Shown here one piece after another: positions 11,414 to 24,300 of a stretch of DNA of 64,000 nt. Source of the DNA: Desarmillaria ectypa (lineage: Eukaryota; Basidiomycota; Agaricomycetes; Agaricales; Physalacriaceae). A model generated the notes under the pieces. That model ran no database searches and was not told where the DNA came from. It was given only the letters and a program-made list of their open reading frames with translations. Each line of letters begins with the position of its first letter. Within the stretch, counting starts at the first letter, position 1. Location: NCBI GenBank assembly GCA_030407005.1, contig JAUDYN010000009.1, forward strand, positions 62,001 through 126,000. Direction: 5' to 3'. The position numbers and the translations under genes were made by a program.

Positions 11414-14033
11414 ATGCAGAACGCTAGCGACATGAAGAATGCGCGCGAGGCCGGCACCATTGATATTGCAGCAACGAGGAACTTTGTGTACCGCAAGTAG
11501 CCTTCGTTTCATATTCTGCCTTGGGGTGCTCATGTACGATGTGATGTAGACGGTCTCAAGCGCTGGGAGCAAAAGCAAAGGATTGAAAAGGTTCTTTCTA
11601 GCGACCCCGTATTTGACAAAACGAAAAGGTGCGCTTTAGCGAGGATATCTTGTTCTGTACTGATACGAACCAGACCTTTTATAACCCGAGCGGAAGCATA
11701 CAGTCGTGGACAGCGGCTCACAAATCGCATATATCAACTCGAGCAGGACTTAGGATGGACCAAAGATGACACCGCCGTCGCCTTCTCAATCATAGATGAC
11801 CGCCTTCCTTCGGATTTACACAGCGATGGTACGTTCGATAGCTTCTTTATGATTTCATCACATCCATCCATACATTTCTAGCCTTTGAACCGGTCATTAG
11901 TGGCCAAGGATCACCCGTCCTTTTGGAAAAGTACGCAAAACTGGTGGCTACACGTGGCATCCTTGGATGCTACCTGCAAACAGAGCTCGGCCATGGTTCC
12001 AACGTTGCTCAGTTAGAAACGACTGCAACCTTTATTCCAGAAACACAAGAGTTCGAGATCAACTCACCTACGCTTACGAGCACAAAGTGGTGGGTTGGAG
12101 CACTTGGGAAGACCGCGACTCACGGAGTATTACAAGCGAAATTGATCCTGCCTGAGGGTAAGGATGTGGGACCCCATCTTTTTTTTGTGCCGCTTCGATC
12201 TTTGGGTTCGTCTATCCTATGGCTTCCTCCTGGCTAGGTTGCTAATCGGCTCATCAGAGGACCATAAGCTTCTTCCTGGCATCATTGCGGGCGATATTGG
12301 TATGCTTTCTTAGAGACTTATGCCGCATATCTTCTAAGTTTTCAACAGGCCCTAAGGCAATGAACGGATACAGTCTTGTTGACAATGGATACGCGCGGTT
12401 TGACCATTACAGGATACCGAAGGAAAATATGCTCTCCAAGTTTGCTCGGGTCACTGAAGATGGTACTTATGTCACGCCACCCCACGCAAAATTAAGTTAT
12501 GGCGGAGTAAGGATCACGTCTTGTTAATATTGTTCCGCAGCTGAGATGCCATTGTCAGATGATGTACATACGCTCCGGGTACAGATCACTCATCTTCAGA
12601 TTCGAGTGTTGGCCTGATATCTCCGCTTTTAGAATGATATCTCATTCAGGATCTGCTGTAGCTCGAGGTGCATCTGATACCCACTACCTTTGGCTTTGAT
12701 TGATATCCAGAATAGCTATTACCATCGCCATACGATATTCTACCGTCCGCCGACAAGGTGAAAAAGGGGCAGATGGCCTCGAGCGTCAAGTTATCACATA
12801 TCCATCTGTGTATGGCCGACTACTACCTATTCTCTCGCGCACGTACACATATGTCCTCTTGGGCCGAACCATGGTACATTGTCGCTCAGGTTACTGAAAT
12901 GGACGCTAATACTCATCCTGCAGTTGACGTCATTCGACGCCTTCTCGCATCAGCTAGCATCTGGAGACATGTCCATGTTGCCTGAAATGCATGCTGTCAC
13001 TAGCGGACTCAAAATCCTATGTACGACGATAACTATGGACGATATCGAATCGGCGAGGCGGTCCATGGGAGGGCACGGATATAGCGCGTTTGCAGGAGTT
13101 GGCAAGCTCTATGCGGATTACCTTCCCAGCGTGACGTGGGCTTCTCCTTGCTCTTCGGAGTGTTATAGTGGTGCTGACATATCGGCAGGTTTGAAGGAGA
13201 GAACTTTGTCCTGGACAAGCAGGTCCTACGAGCGGCGCTCAAAGCTTCAAAGAATGACATCTCGTCGCTTTCGCCCTTTTCGAGATATCTTCGGCTTCTC
13301 CATAGAGAGCAACAACTTCCAGTTCTTTCATGGAAAGACCCAGCTGAGGTCGTGCTGTTGCTTGAATGGCGTGCTGCCTTGCTGGTGAGGGATGCGGCGG
13401 AAATACATGATGATTTGGACACCAGTATCACGCAGCGGGTTTCCAAGGCAGTTGCAGAGGCGTTTGTGGCTACACAGGTACTAGAGATGATCAGCTCCGC
13501 AGAGAACTCGTTGAGAGTCGAGGATGCCCAGGTGTTGAAAGTGCTGTTCACCCTCGTAAGCACCTCTATCCTTTGCTTGATGAGACTGACACGACTTTCC
13601 GGCGCAGTACCTCCTATCAACGGTCGAAGGATCGTTGACGGACTTTTTGACATACGACCTCATCAAGGGCAGCCAGACAAAGACCCTGCGAAAGGCGATT
13701 GCAAGTTTTTGTCAAGAGTTACTCCCGAATGCGATCAGGCTTACGGATGCGTTTGGCTTCTCAGATTGGGAGCTCGACAGGTTTGTGTTTGATTTCATCT
13801 TGGCGATGAATGGGACTCATGATGTTGGCTGTAGTGCCCTAGGCGTGTATGATGGGAGGGTCTACGAGGCCCTTTGGGCCCGGGTGCAGACGGAGCCTTT
13901 GAACCAGACGGAGGTGCCCGAGGCGTACGAGGTTGGTGTTGGCAATTTTTGAGTTTTCTTCTGATCTAACGGTAGCCGAAAGGAATCTATCAGGCACATA
14001 CTCGCGAGAGGCAGACAGTTAGCGAAGCTGTGA
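11414..14033 (+). CDS. peroxisomal acyl-CoA oxidase
   Basis: This is the FAD-dependent first enzyme of peroxisomal beta-oxidation (acyl-CoA plus O2 to trans-2-enoyl-CoA plus H2O2). Starting at ATG 11414 the exons join in frame through about a dozen short GT-AG introns, giving roughly 670 residues, normal for the family. Motifs in order: DPVFDKTKR near the N-terminus; the oxidase signature [13 protein letters not shown] followed by LETTATF and [56 protein letters not shown]; and [12 protein letters not shown]. The final exon (13983-14033) encodes [16 protein letters not shown], ending in AKL, a type 1 peroxisomal targeting signal. I see no frameshift. One junction is less certain: around 12540-12715, where a small exon with MMYIRS must be joined to one with [11 protein letters not shown]. 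Several isoforms exist in fungi and I cannot say which this is. Confidence 0.88.
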
Positions 14034-14075
14034 GGACTTTCGGAACCAGGTTAGTACGGCGAAATCTAAATATAC

Positions 14076-14167
14076 GGGCACATGGTGTAGTTGGTTTATC
14101 ACGCCCGCTTAGCATTGCTTAGGCTCCTGTGTGCGGGAGGTGTTGGGTTCAATTCCCAATGTGTCCA
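14076..14167 (+). tRNA. tRNA-Ala(AGC) with 17-base intron
   Basis: The acceptor stem GGGCACA pairs with TGTGTCC, including a G3-U70 pair (the alanine identity element), with discriminator A at 14167. The D arm is at about 14085-14102 with GGTTTATC. The anticodon stem CCCGC (14104-14108) pairs with GCGGG (14133-14137). The loop reads TTAGCA before a 17-base intron (14115-14131) at the usual place after position 37. The T stem-loop is TTGGG-TTCAATT-CCCAA. A run of seven or more T follows at once and would terminate RNA polymerase III. Confidence 0.88.
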
Positions 14168-14329
14168 TGTTTTTTTACTTTCTTTCATAACTCCCCTCAG
14201 TAAACGCTGCTGTGTTAATCTCATGCGTAAGGTTGCAGTTTACTGCTCGAGATGATCCAGATGGCCGAGAATTACCAGCTCGCGCTATTGCACCCAATCT
14301 TCCATCATATTACAGGTGCGTAAACATCA

Positions 14330-15060
14330 TGGATATCAAAGTTTGGACAATTGTTTTCCTGTGCACACTTCCTTCTTCACGACACCAGCATCTCTGTCAA
14401 ATTATGTCTGGCAACCAATGTACAGGTTACACTTAAGTCAACGTACCAATTACACCAAAGCTGGCGGACTAACGACGTTTTTCATCTTGTTCACTAAAAA
14501 TGGCCTCGTACATGTGTTCTGTAAGCAATATAACAAGCATTTCACGTGTTTGGATAATGTTTAGGTGACCACAACTGATATCACAAAGCGACGGACATAC
14601 TTTATGACTCGTTTCAAATATATTTCGTTGTTCGACGACGCTCAACCTCTCTGTTGATGAAGCCAAATCCTGTAAGTGCATATATGTTGCTCGCGCTGAT
14701 CTGTTGCCGTTCCTGGATAGAAGTCAATTCTAGGCCATTCCTACAGTCAATGGTGTAGTGGTTCACGTACCACTTATGCGAACCCTGCGCCCGTGAGATC
14801 TGGTTTGTGTGGTCACATTCATAATTTGATGTATTGTTAGTACGTCGAGAATCCTACACAGGTCTATATAACCAATGATGTCGTCAAATTCAGCTATTCT
14901 GGTACGTATTTACAGCATTTTCCCATTGATTCCACTATAATGTTCGTACAGGGAATCCGGTCTGTCAAACTTATGTCACCTCTACTGCGGATAGCCTCGT
15001 TCTTCATTATAGTGATGGCGATATGGACGCACGCGTCTATTGACTTGAGTACACTTGTGT
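14330..15060 (+). pseudogene. decayed copy of family S
   Basis: Fragments line up in order with the intact S genes. There is a hydrophobic start (about 14330), LSVDEAKS followed by a gtaagt donor (about 14645-14680), YVENPTQVYITNDVV then SYSG (14841-14895), and NPVCQTYVTSTADSLV (about 14953-15000). The frame is broken between them, several blocks such as the Trp-rich one are missing, and nothing recognisable follows 15060. It lies directly downstream of the tRNA. Confidence 0.65.
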
Positions 15061-15650
15061 GCATTCATTTACGGTTTTTATGCCTAGATGACCTCTTTTC
15101 AGGTACGACATAATTAGCATTACCATTGGGCATCGCAAATCACTGATTCAGCGTCGGTTACAATTAGTCATTTAGGATCACTGACTGATTCTCCGCACTT
15201 TGCGCCCTTACACTCATCTGCGCAGTTATAGAACGCACCGGTAAACTTATTCTTCACCCACCCTTGATGAATCATCAGCGCCCAGAGGGAACAGGACGCT
15301 CGCCAACGTCTTTTTGAACGGCTCAGCGATCCGATGATACTATCGCCAAGGACATTTGCTGTGGTGTAAATGCGCTCTGTGCACTCGTCATATTTTCTTC
15401 ATCACTTACACGAGAACCACATGTCTACCAGTATACTATTCCAGCCTATCACTGTCGAACGTTTGTCCCTCTCACACCTAGTCATCCTGACTCCTTTGGC
15501 ACGACTCCGCATAGATCCAGTTACCCTCGCCCTTCACTACCTTTAGCGAAGGAATACTACGTCCAACGTGCCAAAGTCTTCCGTCAGGTGTGTCAGCCAT
15601 ACTACATCTTGAACTGAAGAAGCAGAATATCTTCCTTGTGGGTGCTTCCG
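15061..15650. other. intergenic, nothing recognised
   Basis: No open frame or repeat could be supported between the S pseudogene and the start of the direct repeat at about 15651. Confidence 0.35.
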
Positions 15651-16379
15651 CTGAGTGTGCAATTTTGGTGCGTGACTTTTGTCATACAATGAGGTCGAGC
15701 TGATTCTTTCTCAGTAGCATTTATACCCATATAACATCAGGCTCCCGGAAGGCTTCTGTGATGTCTGTGTCAGCGATGCTCCACCCTGAGCTCCAGCAGA
15801 ATGGGTCACTTATGGGCGGTTCTGTGCCCTGTCTAGTCAACATTTATTGATCTTCCTATAATTCGTGCGATCACTTCTATTCCCGATAATACAGCGCACC
15901 CAACCCCTTATTCTTAGTCAAATTGACCGTGCGTGCCTGCTATCATGTACAGCTTCCATCAGGTCAGAAACAGTATCCTCCCTATAATTCCCTGCAGATA
16001 GACATGTAGCTGAAGAATGTTTTTTCAGCTCGGAAGACAATTTCTACCTGACTTCTTTTCGCCTGACATCATTGGGGGTTCCGGTCAGAAGTGATGCCAC
16101 AGTTCGAAGAATATCTCTTCCACCGCCTGTCTCATCCAGATTTACGTATCTTCCTCTAGCTGTTTACAGTTGCATCTGTTCCCGATAATGCCGCGCACAC
16201 AACCATTTCTTCAATGCATTCTTCCACCGGATAGCCGCCGGCCCTCTTCTCCTCGCCATATGACCTGTTCAAGAACCTCACCTGCCTGTCCGAACATCCG
16301 AGGTTTCTCCACCTACATATAGCTCTAAACCCCTTCGACGTTCTTGTTGAGGTTCAAGATGCTGACATTGGCGTTATTT
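15651..16379 (+). repeat. direct duplicate of the GH115 5' region
   Basis: This stretch matches about 20590-21339, the upstream region and first codons of the left GH115 gene, with substitutions. At 16371-16379 the GH115 sequence GCGTTATTT breaks off and continues as TTATTTTTTAATCCCG, which belongs to the outer end of the palindrome arm. It is therefore a truncated, promoter-only GH115 copy fused to the arm border. Confidence 0.8.
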
Positions 16380-16673
16380 TTATTTTTTAATCCCGTATTT
16401 GAGCAACCTTTCACATTTTTAAGTCTCAGGTCTTCAGAGGAGAAAACAGGGGTAGCTGAGAAGTGGAAAATCTATGCTCGGGCGAGGTTTGGAGATATTC
16501 CAACCGTGCATGTGAATATCCAGAAGTTGTGTATGTGTATTGCTGGTATACAATATTGTGCGTAGAAGAATAAATAAAGTCCATCAATGCCTGATAGACT
16601 AACGAATAGAAGTCGACAGTATTTGCAGCTTTACTACACTTGACCTGTACGGCCACCGATTGTGACATTAAAT

Positions 16674-18019
16674 TCACTGACAGCTGCCGGCATAGCTGGT
16701 CTGCGTGTCTGCGGCCATAGAGCCCTTGAATGCGGCAAAGCTAGAGCGATCATCCTGGTTCGTGAGGACCGTCTCGATGTTAGCAGCCCCTGAAATCATA
16801 TGTCAGACCCCATAAACAGTTGCAGATATGTACGAACATTTGTAGTGACCCTGAGTCTTGTCGTTGTAGTTGAACCAAATCCAACCGCTCGCGAGATAGC
16901 GGATATTTCCGGTCGCTTGGATGTTACACGTCTTGGTGGTAGTCTAAGACGGGGGAGTCAGTCAACTGGTATCCGAGGCCGAAAAGAAAATGACCGTAGC
17001 GGTACAACTCTTGCCCTCGGGAGCAGTCATCTTGATAGTGACCTTGCTCACGTCGTTGTAGGATACGTCGAAGCTAATGATTGTCTAAGTATACGTGATG
17101 TAGCATCAAAGACGGTACAACGTACGTGGTCGAGGTCGTATCGGTAACCTCAGCAGAAATGGTCAGGGCTTCAGTCACTTCGGCTACCTCTGGAACACCG
17201 ATTTTGACGGACATTGTTTCGGAAACGCCAATAGTCGAAGCACCTGCATATCAGATCAATAATCGGATGGCCAAGAGATAAATCAGAAGACATACTAGTG
17301 ACGGTGTAAGAAGTATCGGTGTTGAAGCCTTGGTCAACTTCGATATCGACTTCACCCTGCGTACCAACGAGGCTACCCGCAGAAGAGGTGGTGTGCGTCT
17401 GGCAGACAGGGTCGCCTGTTCACGACTCAGAATAAAGATCGAAAGGGATCACAAGGTCGAACGTACCAGAGAAAGAGAGCTCGACGACCTCGTCAGTGAT
17501 ACAGACCTGTGCAGGGCTGTCGACGTACTGGAAGGATGGTTAGAGAATAGCTATATGAGGCGACAATATGGATCTTACGTCCGTAGGGTTCGTAACGATG
17601 TTCCGGGAGCCATCACCCCAGTTCGTGTTGGCATACTGCACAATGGCATCCCACCCCTTCACTGCACGAATATCGATCAGCGTTATGCAACATGCAAGAG
17701 AAATTGCAACTGACGAGTTTTGGCTTGATCGACCGAGAGCGCGCCGCACTGGCTCGCCGCACGGCGCTCGAGGCCGTTGGACTGAGCATCGACAGGATAC
17801 CTTCCGTAGAGAGAACCGTCGCGCTTGAAAGCGAGGTAGTGACCTCTTGCCTCATCGACTGCAATGTGGGCGATATCTCTAGGAAGAATCCCGACGAGCT
17901 CGCTGAAAGGCAAAGCAGTGACGCTGGATAGAGCAGTCAAAAGCGCGATGAACTAGAAAGGTATCAATAGAGTTGGAGATGAATGACAAGCCGGTGCTCA
18001 CAGTAGCAGTACCGAACAT
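16674..18019 (-). CDS. secreted beta-rich protein, family S copy 3
   Basis: Mirror copy of the gene at 39770-41115, with the same exon layout: ATG 18019 and first exon MFGTAT, signal sequence FIALLTALSSVTA, conserved HYLAFKRDGSLYGRYPV and NWGDGSRNIV blocks, Cys-containing segments, the alternating Ser/Thr/Val region, and the Trp-rich block before TGA 16674-16676. All junctions hold. Coding differences from the mirror copy are few. The promoter TATA box differs by one base. Function is not assigned; see copy 1 for the weak resemblance to aerolysin-type proteins. Confidence 0.75.
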
Positions 18020-18143
18020 CGTTTAGTGAGATGAAAAGGATAGTAGACAAGAAAGGAAGGAAGTTTCGCTGAATTGAAGGGAGCGAGACTCGAAAGAGAA
18101 TGAGAATAAGGGCTGATGATTTTCTGTAGTACAATTTGGCGGA

Positions 18144-18153
18144 CTCTTATATA
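18144..18153 (-). promoter_or_regulatory. TATA box of S copy 3 (TATATAAGAG)
   Basis: It lies 125 bases upstream of ATG 18019. The mirror gene has TATATAAAAG at the same place, so one A-to-G change sits inside the box. Confidence 0.55.
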
Positions 18154-19640
18154 AGAAGTTGTGTTTCGTGAATTAACGGTGGTTACATGATGATAGCAAA
18201 TTACTCACTAAACGTTTCGGAGCAGCATGCGCGCTAATGCAGAGCATACGGAGCTTGAATTGACAGGATATGTTTCCAATCGCCGTTATGACCAAAGTAG
18301 ATCATTAAGGAGGTATATCGCACAGCCCGTTGCAAAGATAAAAGATGCGCTCTATGAAAGTCATCCGCGGGGCGTAGTCTCAAACGGCCACCACGGTTGC
18401 ATCAAAACAATATTCCGGCGAAGCGTGTCCTATCTCAGCTGATCATAGTTTTACATCATGAGCATATAGCAAAGGACGCAACATACTTGAGGGAAAAGGA
18501 ACCCCAATGGGAAGTGCTTCATCGTAGGTGAGGGATGTGTTCAAATGATGAACTAGACACCTAGGAAATACTTACGGAACTCGTTGATACCATTCGTCAA
18601 ACACGAATCAGATTATAGCTTGGCCCTGTTACCGCGGATATCATGGTATCAATGATCGACTGTCACGCAGAAACAAGTCAGAGATTCACAGTCAGTACGA
18701 TTTCTATGGAATATAATGCATATTCGAAACTGTACCTACAAGCTGTTATCGGTTAATTGCTAGAGACTGAAATACACCGGTGCCTGCCAATAGCAGGTCC
18801 GTGCGCATGGTCGTCAAGGGAGCAACTAGAGGCATTTGAGTGGCCGGTGTCGGCAAATTAGACGATTTCTCACGCCACAGACGCGTTGAGGGCTCAGTAT
18901 GGTTGCCATGTATCCATCACTATCGACGTCGTAAATAGAGGAAAAGAACGCTGTACTTTCATGTTTTCCCTCCATGTTCATCCATTTTATGTCCCCGAAG
19001 GCCATTTCGTTAACTTTAGAGATGTCAACAGGCAACGACAGAGCATGGCAATGTCAGTTTTTACAGTGTTGGGGCAAACCTGAATTCAGATGATTCTGGG
19101 ACTACCTCCCCCCCTGCTCTGTAACGCTGATGAATTTTCTATTCTCAAATTCTTGAAGCTCATCTGGTGGTGGCTACAGCGTGTCAATGAAGTGAGCGCT
19201 GTGCTGTCGAGTAGTAGGCAATTTAGGTATCGATGTTCAGCGATACATGAATCGCGTAGTCTAGATAAGTAATGGTGACATCGCTCGAGAACCATTGAAT
19301 TTTGGGGACTGAATAGTCAGCGGATTCGGGTTCATTGAACATCCAAATGCGAATCTAGGAGGGGTTATATTCCGAAATTTGTACAGAACGCCGCTGGTCC
19401 GGAGAATAAGGGGGTCGAGGCTAATGGTGCCATTCGGAAGAAATGGACTCCCAGGCCACTCATTTCTGCAGGTGGATATACAAGAGAGTCAGGGATGCAA
19501 GCGGCTGTAGGAGATACGCACTGATACTTGAATATCATTTTACAGAAATTTCCCTACATTATACACCGTGGTGCGAACATTTTATTTTTCCTACCGGGTC
19601 CAATATCTCTATCAGTAATCTCAGTAAATAAATACTTTCG
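18154..19640. other. non-coding part of left arm
   Basis: No gene is supported. The part upstream of S copy 3 is mirrored at about 38150-39635, and a piece of it is also similar to the region upstream of S copy 4 (about 42905-43010). Confidence 0.4.
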
Positions 19641-19719
19641 GACCGCTGTTCCGGTTCTTTGTTTGGTTTCGATCTCGCGTTGCTTTACTCGTTACCACCA
19701 TCTTCCCCTTCTTCGGCCA

Positions 19720-20178
19720 GCAATGCCAATAGCTGCAGTTTCGCCTGGCGGTAATCTCCTTGACTTTGACCTTCTATTGAATTTCTTACTGGAATCGCAG
19801 AGCCAAAAGCATCGCCGAAGCCACAGCCTATTGGAAACGTTCCTATGGTCCTTCTCTTGACAACATGCGTCGCCTGTGTTATCTTTTTGCTATGGCGGAA
19901 GGCGAATCAACTAAAAACGGCGATTTCTCATCAGTATGGTCCCTATTGATATGTTGGTACCGTCTAAAATCGCATCTTCCAGACTGAAAACATGGCGACA
20001 AACCGAGGGCCAGATACGATTAAGCATTGACGATGGTCCTGCAGCAACGGAGTTTCTGGAGGATGACTATGATGACGACAATGAGGACCTGACGTTGGTG
20101 GAGGATGTGGGGAAGAGCTTGATGCAAAAAAAGACATCTGTTGCCGAAGCAGCACAGAGCAGGAATGCAGGTTGAACC
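19720..20178 (+). other. possible remnant coding region with acidic segment
   Basis: Short open frames, mirrored at about 37610-38075, encode MPIAAVSPGGNLLDFDLLL and a later acidic stretch (EDDYDDDNEDL). I recognise no family, and the frames are not clearly joined by introns. It may be the relic of a gene whose 3' part was tandemly duplicated (see the next repeat). Confidence 0.25.
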
Positions 20179-20672
20179 TATTTCTGAGTGTACGATTATG
20201 GTGCGTTCCTTCTATTATATGGTGAAGTCAAGCTGATTCTTTCCCAGTCGATTAGATTAGGATTTATACCCCATATAATGTCAGCTGCTGTTAATGTATA
20301 AATTTAAAACTCGAATTTTCGGGAAGCGGTTCAGCAATGGTACATCCTTAACTGGAGAATTAGAATATGGTCCTGGTGGGTGGTTTCGTGTCCTGTATAG
20401 TCGGGATTTATTGTTTTGACGAACGTCTTCGCAGCGCCAGAATTTTTGGACAATGAAATGAATATGACAACGATGAGGACCTGACGTTGTCAGAGTACGT
20501 CGGGGTGAAATTTGTTCAAAAAAACAAAAAGCCCTCTGTTGCCGAAGTAGCGCAGCGCAGAAATCGAAATTGAACATATTTCTCAGTGTGCAATTTTGGT
20601 GCGTGGCTGTTTTCATACAATGAAGTCGAGCGGATTCTTTCTCAGTAGGATTTATACCCATTTAACGTCAGC
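20010..20672 (+). repeat. tandem duplication of about 390-base unit
   Basis: 20010-20285 and 20400-20672 align to each other: both carry AATGAGGACCTGACGTTG or a close match, then CTCTGTTGCC or similar, then a GTGCGT segment and GATTCTTTC followed by a GATTTATACCC element. A third partial copy starts the direct repeat at 15651. The units are diverged from one another. Confidence 0.6.
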
Positions 20673-21339
20673 TGATAATGCATGGATTTAAACATCAAGG
20701 TCCCCGAAGCGCTTCTGTCATGTCTGTGTCAGCGATGCTCCACCCTGAGCTCCAGCAGAATGTGTCACTTATGGGCGGTTCTGTGCCCTGTCTAGTCAAC
20801 ATTTATTGATCTTCCTATAATTCGTGCGATCACTTCTATTCCCGATAATACAGCGCACCCAACCCCTTATTCTTAGTCAAATTGACCGTGCGTGCCTGCT
20901 ATCATGTACAGATTTCATCAGGTCAGAAACAGTATCCTCCCTATAATTCCCTGCAGATAGACATGTAGCTGAAGAATGTTTTTTCAGCTCGGAAGAACAT
21001 TTCTACCTGACTTCTTTTCGCCTGACATCATCGGGGGTTCCGGTCAGAAGTGATGCCACAGTTCGAAGAATATCTCTTCCACCGCTTGTCTCATCCAGAT
21101 TTACGTATCTTCCTCTAGCTGTTTACAGTTGCATCTGTTCCCGATAATGCCGCGCACACAACCATTTCTTCAATGCAGTCTTCCAGCGGATAGCCGCCGG
21201 CCCTCTTCTCCTTGCCATATGACCTGTTCAAGAACCTCACCTGCCTGTCCGAACATCCGAGGTTTCTCCACCTACATATACCTCTAAACCTCTTTGACGT
21301 TCTTGTTGAGGTCCAAGATGCTGACATTGGCGTTATTTA
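20590..21339 (+). repeat. GH115 upstream region, duplicated at 15651-16379
   Basis: This is the source (or partner) of the outer direct repeat. It holds the presumed GH115 promoter and ends inside codon 8 of the gene. The right-arm equivalent is at about 36473-37200 and carries a deletion of about 27 bases near 36885. Confidence 0.75.
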
Positions 21340-24300
21340 CTTCTCTTAGCGCCACTTTCGTTCGCGCGATTGGCCAAACGAAATGCGTGGCGACAGAAGC
21401 TTCTCTTTCGACGTTTGCCATCTTGCAGCAGGGTCAGGCTTCTACCATCCTCCTCTCCACCGATGAATGGCAAGGTGTCCAGCTCGCAGCCACCGACTTT
21501 TCATCCGATATCGAAAAGGTCACCGGCATTAAGCCGACCGTCGCGAATTCAAGCGATCAGTCACCCTCTCATGCAGTCATTGTCGGCACATTGGGCAAGT
21601 CGACTCTTATCGAACGAGTTGTGAACGCGACTGGTTTGAATGTCTCGAGCATTGAAGGCCAATGGGAATCGTTCATGACCGCCATCGTCGACAATCCTAT
21701 ATCCGGAGTGGAAACCGCGTATGTGATTGTAGGGTCTGATAAACGAGGGACGATATACGGACTATATGAACACTCTGAACAAATGGGGGTGTCGCCGTGG
21801 TACTGGTATGTGTTGTCAACTTGTCAGTTAACCTTGACTTATTCTGTTTTCAGGTGGGCGGATGTACCTACGGTGGCGCGTTCAGAGATCTTGGTGACAT
21901 CATGCAGTCATGGACCGCCTACGGTGAAATATCGAGGGATATTTCTGAACGACGAACAACCGTGTCTGCAAAACTGGGCTGCAGAAAAGTTTACGAATGG
22001 GACAGGTGCAGCGCTGACAGGCTCGCCTTTCAATCATTTGTTTTATACTAAACTGTGAGTCGTACGTTTTGTTCGGCCTGGTTTTGTAGTGCTGACAGTT
22101 TCCTTGTTTAGGTATGAGCTCTTGCTTCGTCTCAAGGCGAATTATCTCTGGCCAGGTTCTTATCCTTCTTTTCTTGTCGGAGACACTGAAAATAACCTTT
22201 CGTCTTCAAGCAATGTGGAGTAGGTACGTTCGGTTGGTTGCAGTTTATGTTCGATATATAATATGTTTACAGTGCCTTTGCTGTTGACGATCCCGAAAAC
22301 CAACGGCTCGCGGACGTGTACGGAATCGTCATGGGCACTAGGTAAATAATGACTATATGCCAGTATTACTGAGACTCAAGGACTGCAGCCATGAAGAACC
22401 AATGACACGGTCTACACCAGTCGAGTGGAATCTATTCGGCAAGGGCGATTGGAATTACACGACAAATTCCCAAAACATTTATCAGTTTTGGGTGGACGGC
22501 GTTGAGCGCGCAAAGCCCTACGAGACCGTTTACACTATTGGCATGAGAGGCGCAGGCGATCGTAAGGAACAATGTTCATACCTACCCCACGTGATATTGA
22601 TAATTGCGGAACAGTTCCCCTAAGCGAGACCACCAACATTGAGCTACTTGAGAAGATCGTCGCAGATGAACGACAAATCTTAACTGACGCTTTTCCAAAT
22701 GTTCGCGTAGAAACGATTCCCCAGATCTGGACTCTATGTAAACTTCAACGTTTCTCTTAGTAGAACTTATTCATTTATTTCCATAGATCAGGAGGTAGAA
22801 GGTTACTATGACGATGGGATGAGAGTCCCTGATGATGTTACTCTGCTTTGGGCGGACGATACGTTGGTGCCTATCATTGTAGATTGGGTTGATTCTGACC
22901 ATAAGGGGATCCTAGCTGGGGAAATGTCCGTCGCTATCCGGTGGAAAGTGAGCGAAACCGTAGTGGGGGCGCCGGTGTTTATTACCATGTAAGGGCGATT
23001 TCTTGGGTTTTTGATCTCTTTGCTGATGTTCCCCCATATTAGTATGACCTTGTTAGTCTGTTATGTGAGAAAGTTGAGCGACTACCAATAACTAATATTC
23101 TGAGTATATAGGTTGGCCCTCCCAGGGATTACAAATGGATCACTGTGAGTTCCCTTCCGAAGTTTAATATATTCCCAAATTGAGTTATCCTCTTGTGCAG
23201 ACTACCCAGATATCAAAGGTAGGTTGATGTTTCACATACGTGGGAAAGACTGACCGCCCTCAGGTATACGAACAAATGTCGATAGCAGTCGAGCGCGACG
23301 CAACACGCGTTTGGATAGTCAATGTCGGCGATCTCAAGCCATACGAATTATCAATCGAATTTTTCTTGACATATGCATGGGACGCATCCGTCTGGAACCC
23401 TGATAACCTCCACAATTTTGTCTCCAGTTGGGCTCAGCGCGAATTCGGTTTATCCCCCAAAGACGCCAATATCGTCCAAGACCTCATTTCCAACCTCACA
23501 CGGTTCAATGCCAGACGCAAGCCGGAGCTGTTGAACACCACCACATATAGTCTCATCAATTATCGAGAGTGAGCTAAGTCTTCTTCTCTCCCGTTCACGA
23601 TACTCACAAGGAGGGACCTACAGAGCAGAAACCGTTCTATCAGCATGGGATACACTTGTCGGGACAGCAACTAGGATATACGATCAACTGTCTGATGAAA
23701 CGAAACCGGCATTCTTCCAGCTAGTTTATCATCCAGTCGTCGCAAGCGCCAATTTCGGTAAGATGCTAATCTCTGCCGGAATGAACAATCTGCGTGCCTC
23801 CCAAGCACGTCTCAGTACGAATGATCTCGCGGACCAGGTACAGGAGTTTTTCGACTTTGATTATGAATTGGAGACAGAATATCATACGCTACTCGATGGT
23901 CGGTAGATCTGCAAACTGTAGTCTCCTGTTTGCTGATAATGTATTTTTTTGTAGGTAAATGGGATCAGTAAGTATCTTGGATCTCCTCCTTGTCGTCCTC
24001 TAACAATGGTGACAGCATGATGGATCAGACACGTTAGTTCCCATTCCCATCTTCATAATACCTGAATCCGAGGCATTGTGCTAGATGTTGGGTACTACTA
24101 TTGGCAGCAGCCAATGATGAATTCGTCAGTTCTATCGTCTTTCTGTCCAACATTTCCTCCTGACGTGATGGAAATAGAATGCCTGCTATCACCCGAGTCC
24201 CGCCAAAGAAACAGGCCCTCGCGGGTGTAATGAGGATAGCACCTGAAGGCACATTGGGAGCTTGGTTCGTCAAACTGCAAGGCGTACAGTACTGTCGCCG

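Noticed and set aside
14745..14820. tRNA-like sequence with TGGTGTAGTGGTTCA
   Set aside because: It has an A-box look but no B box and no acceptor or anticodon stem. It lies inside the decayed S copy and can be read as part of it.
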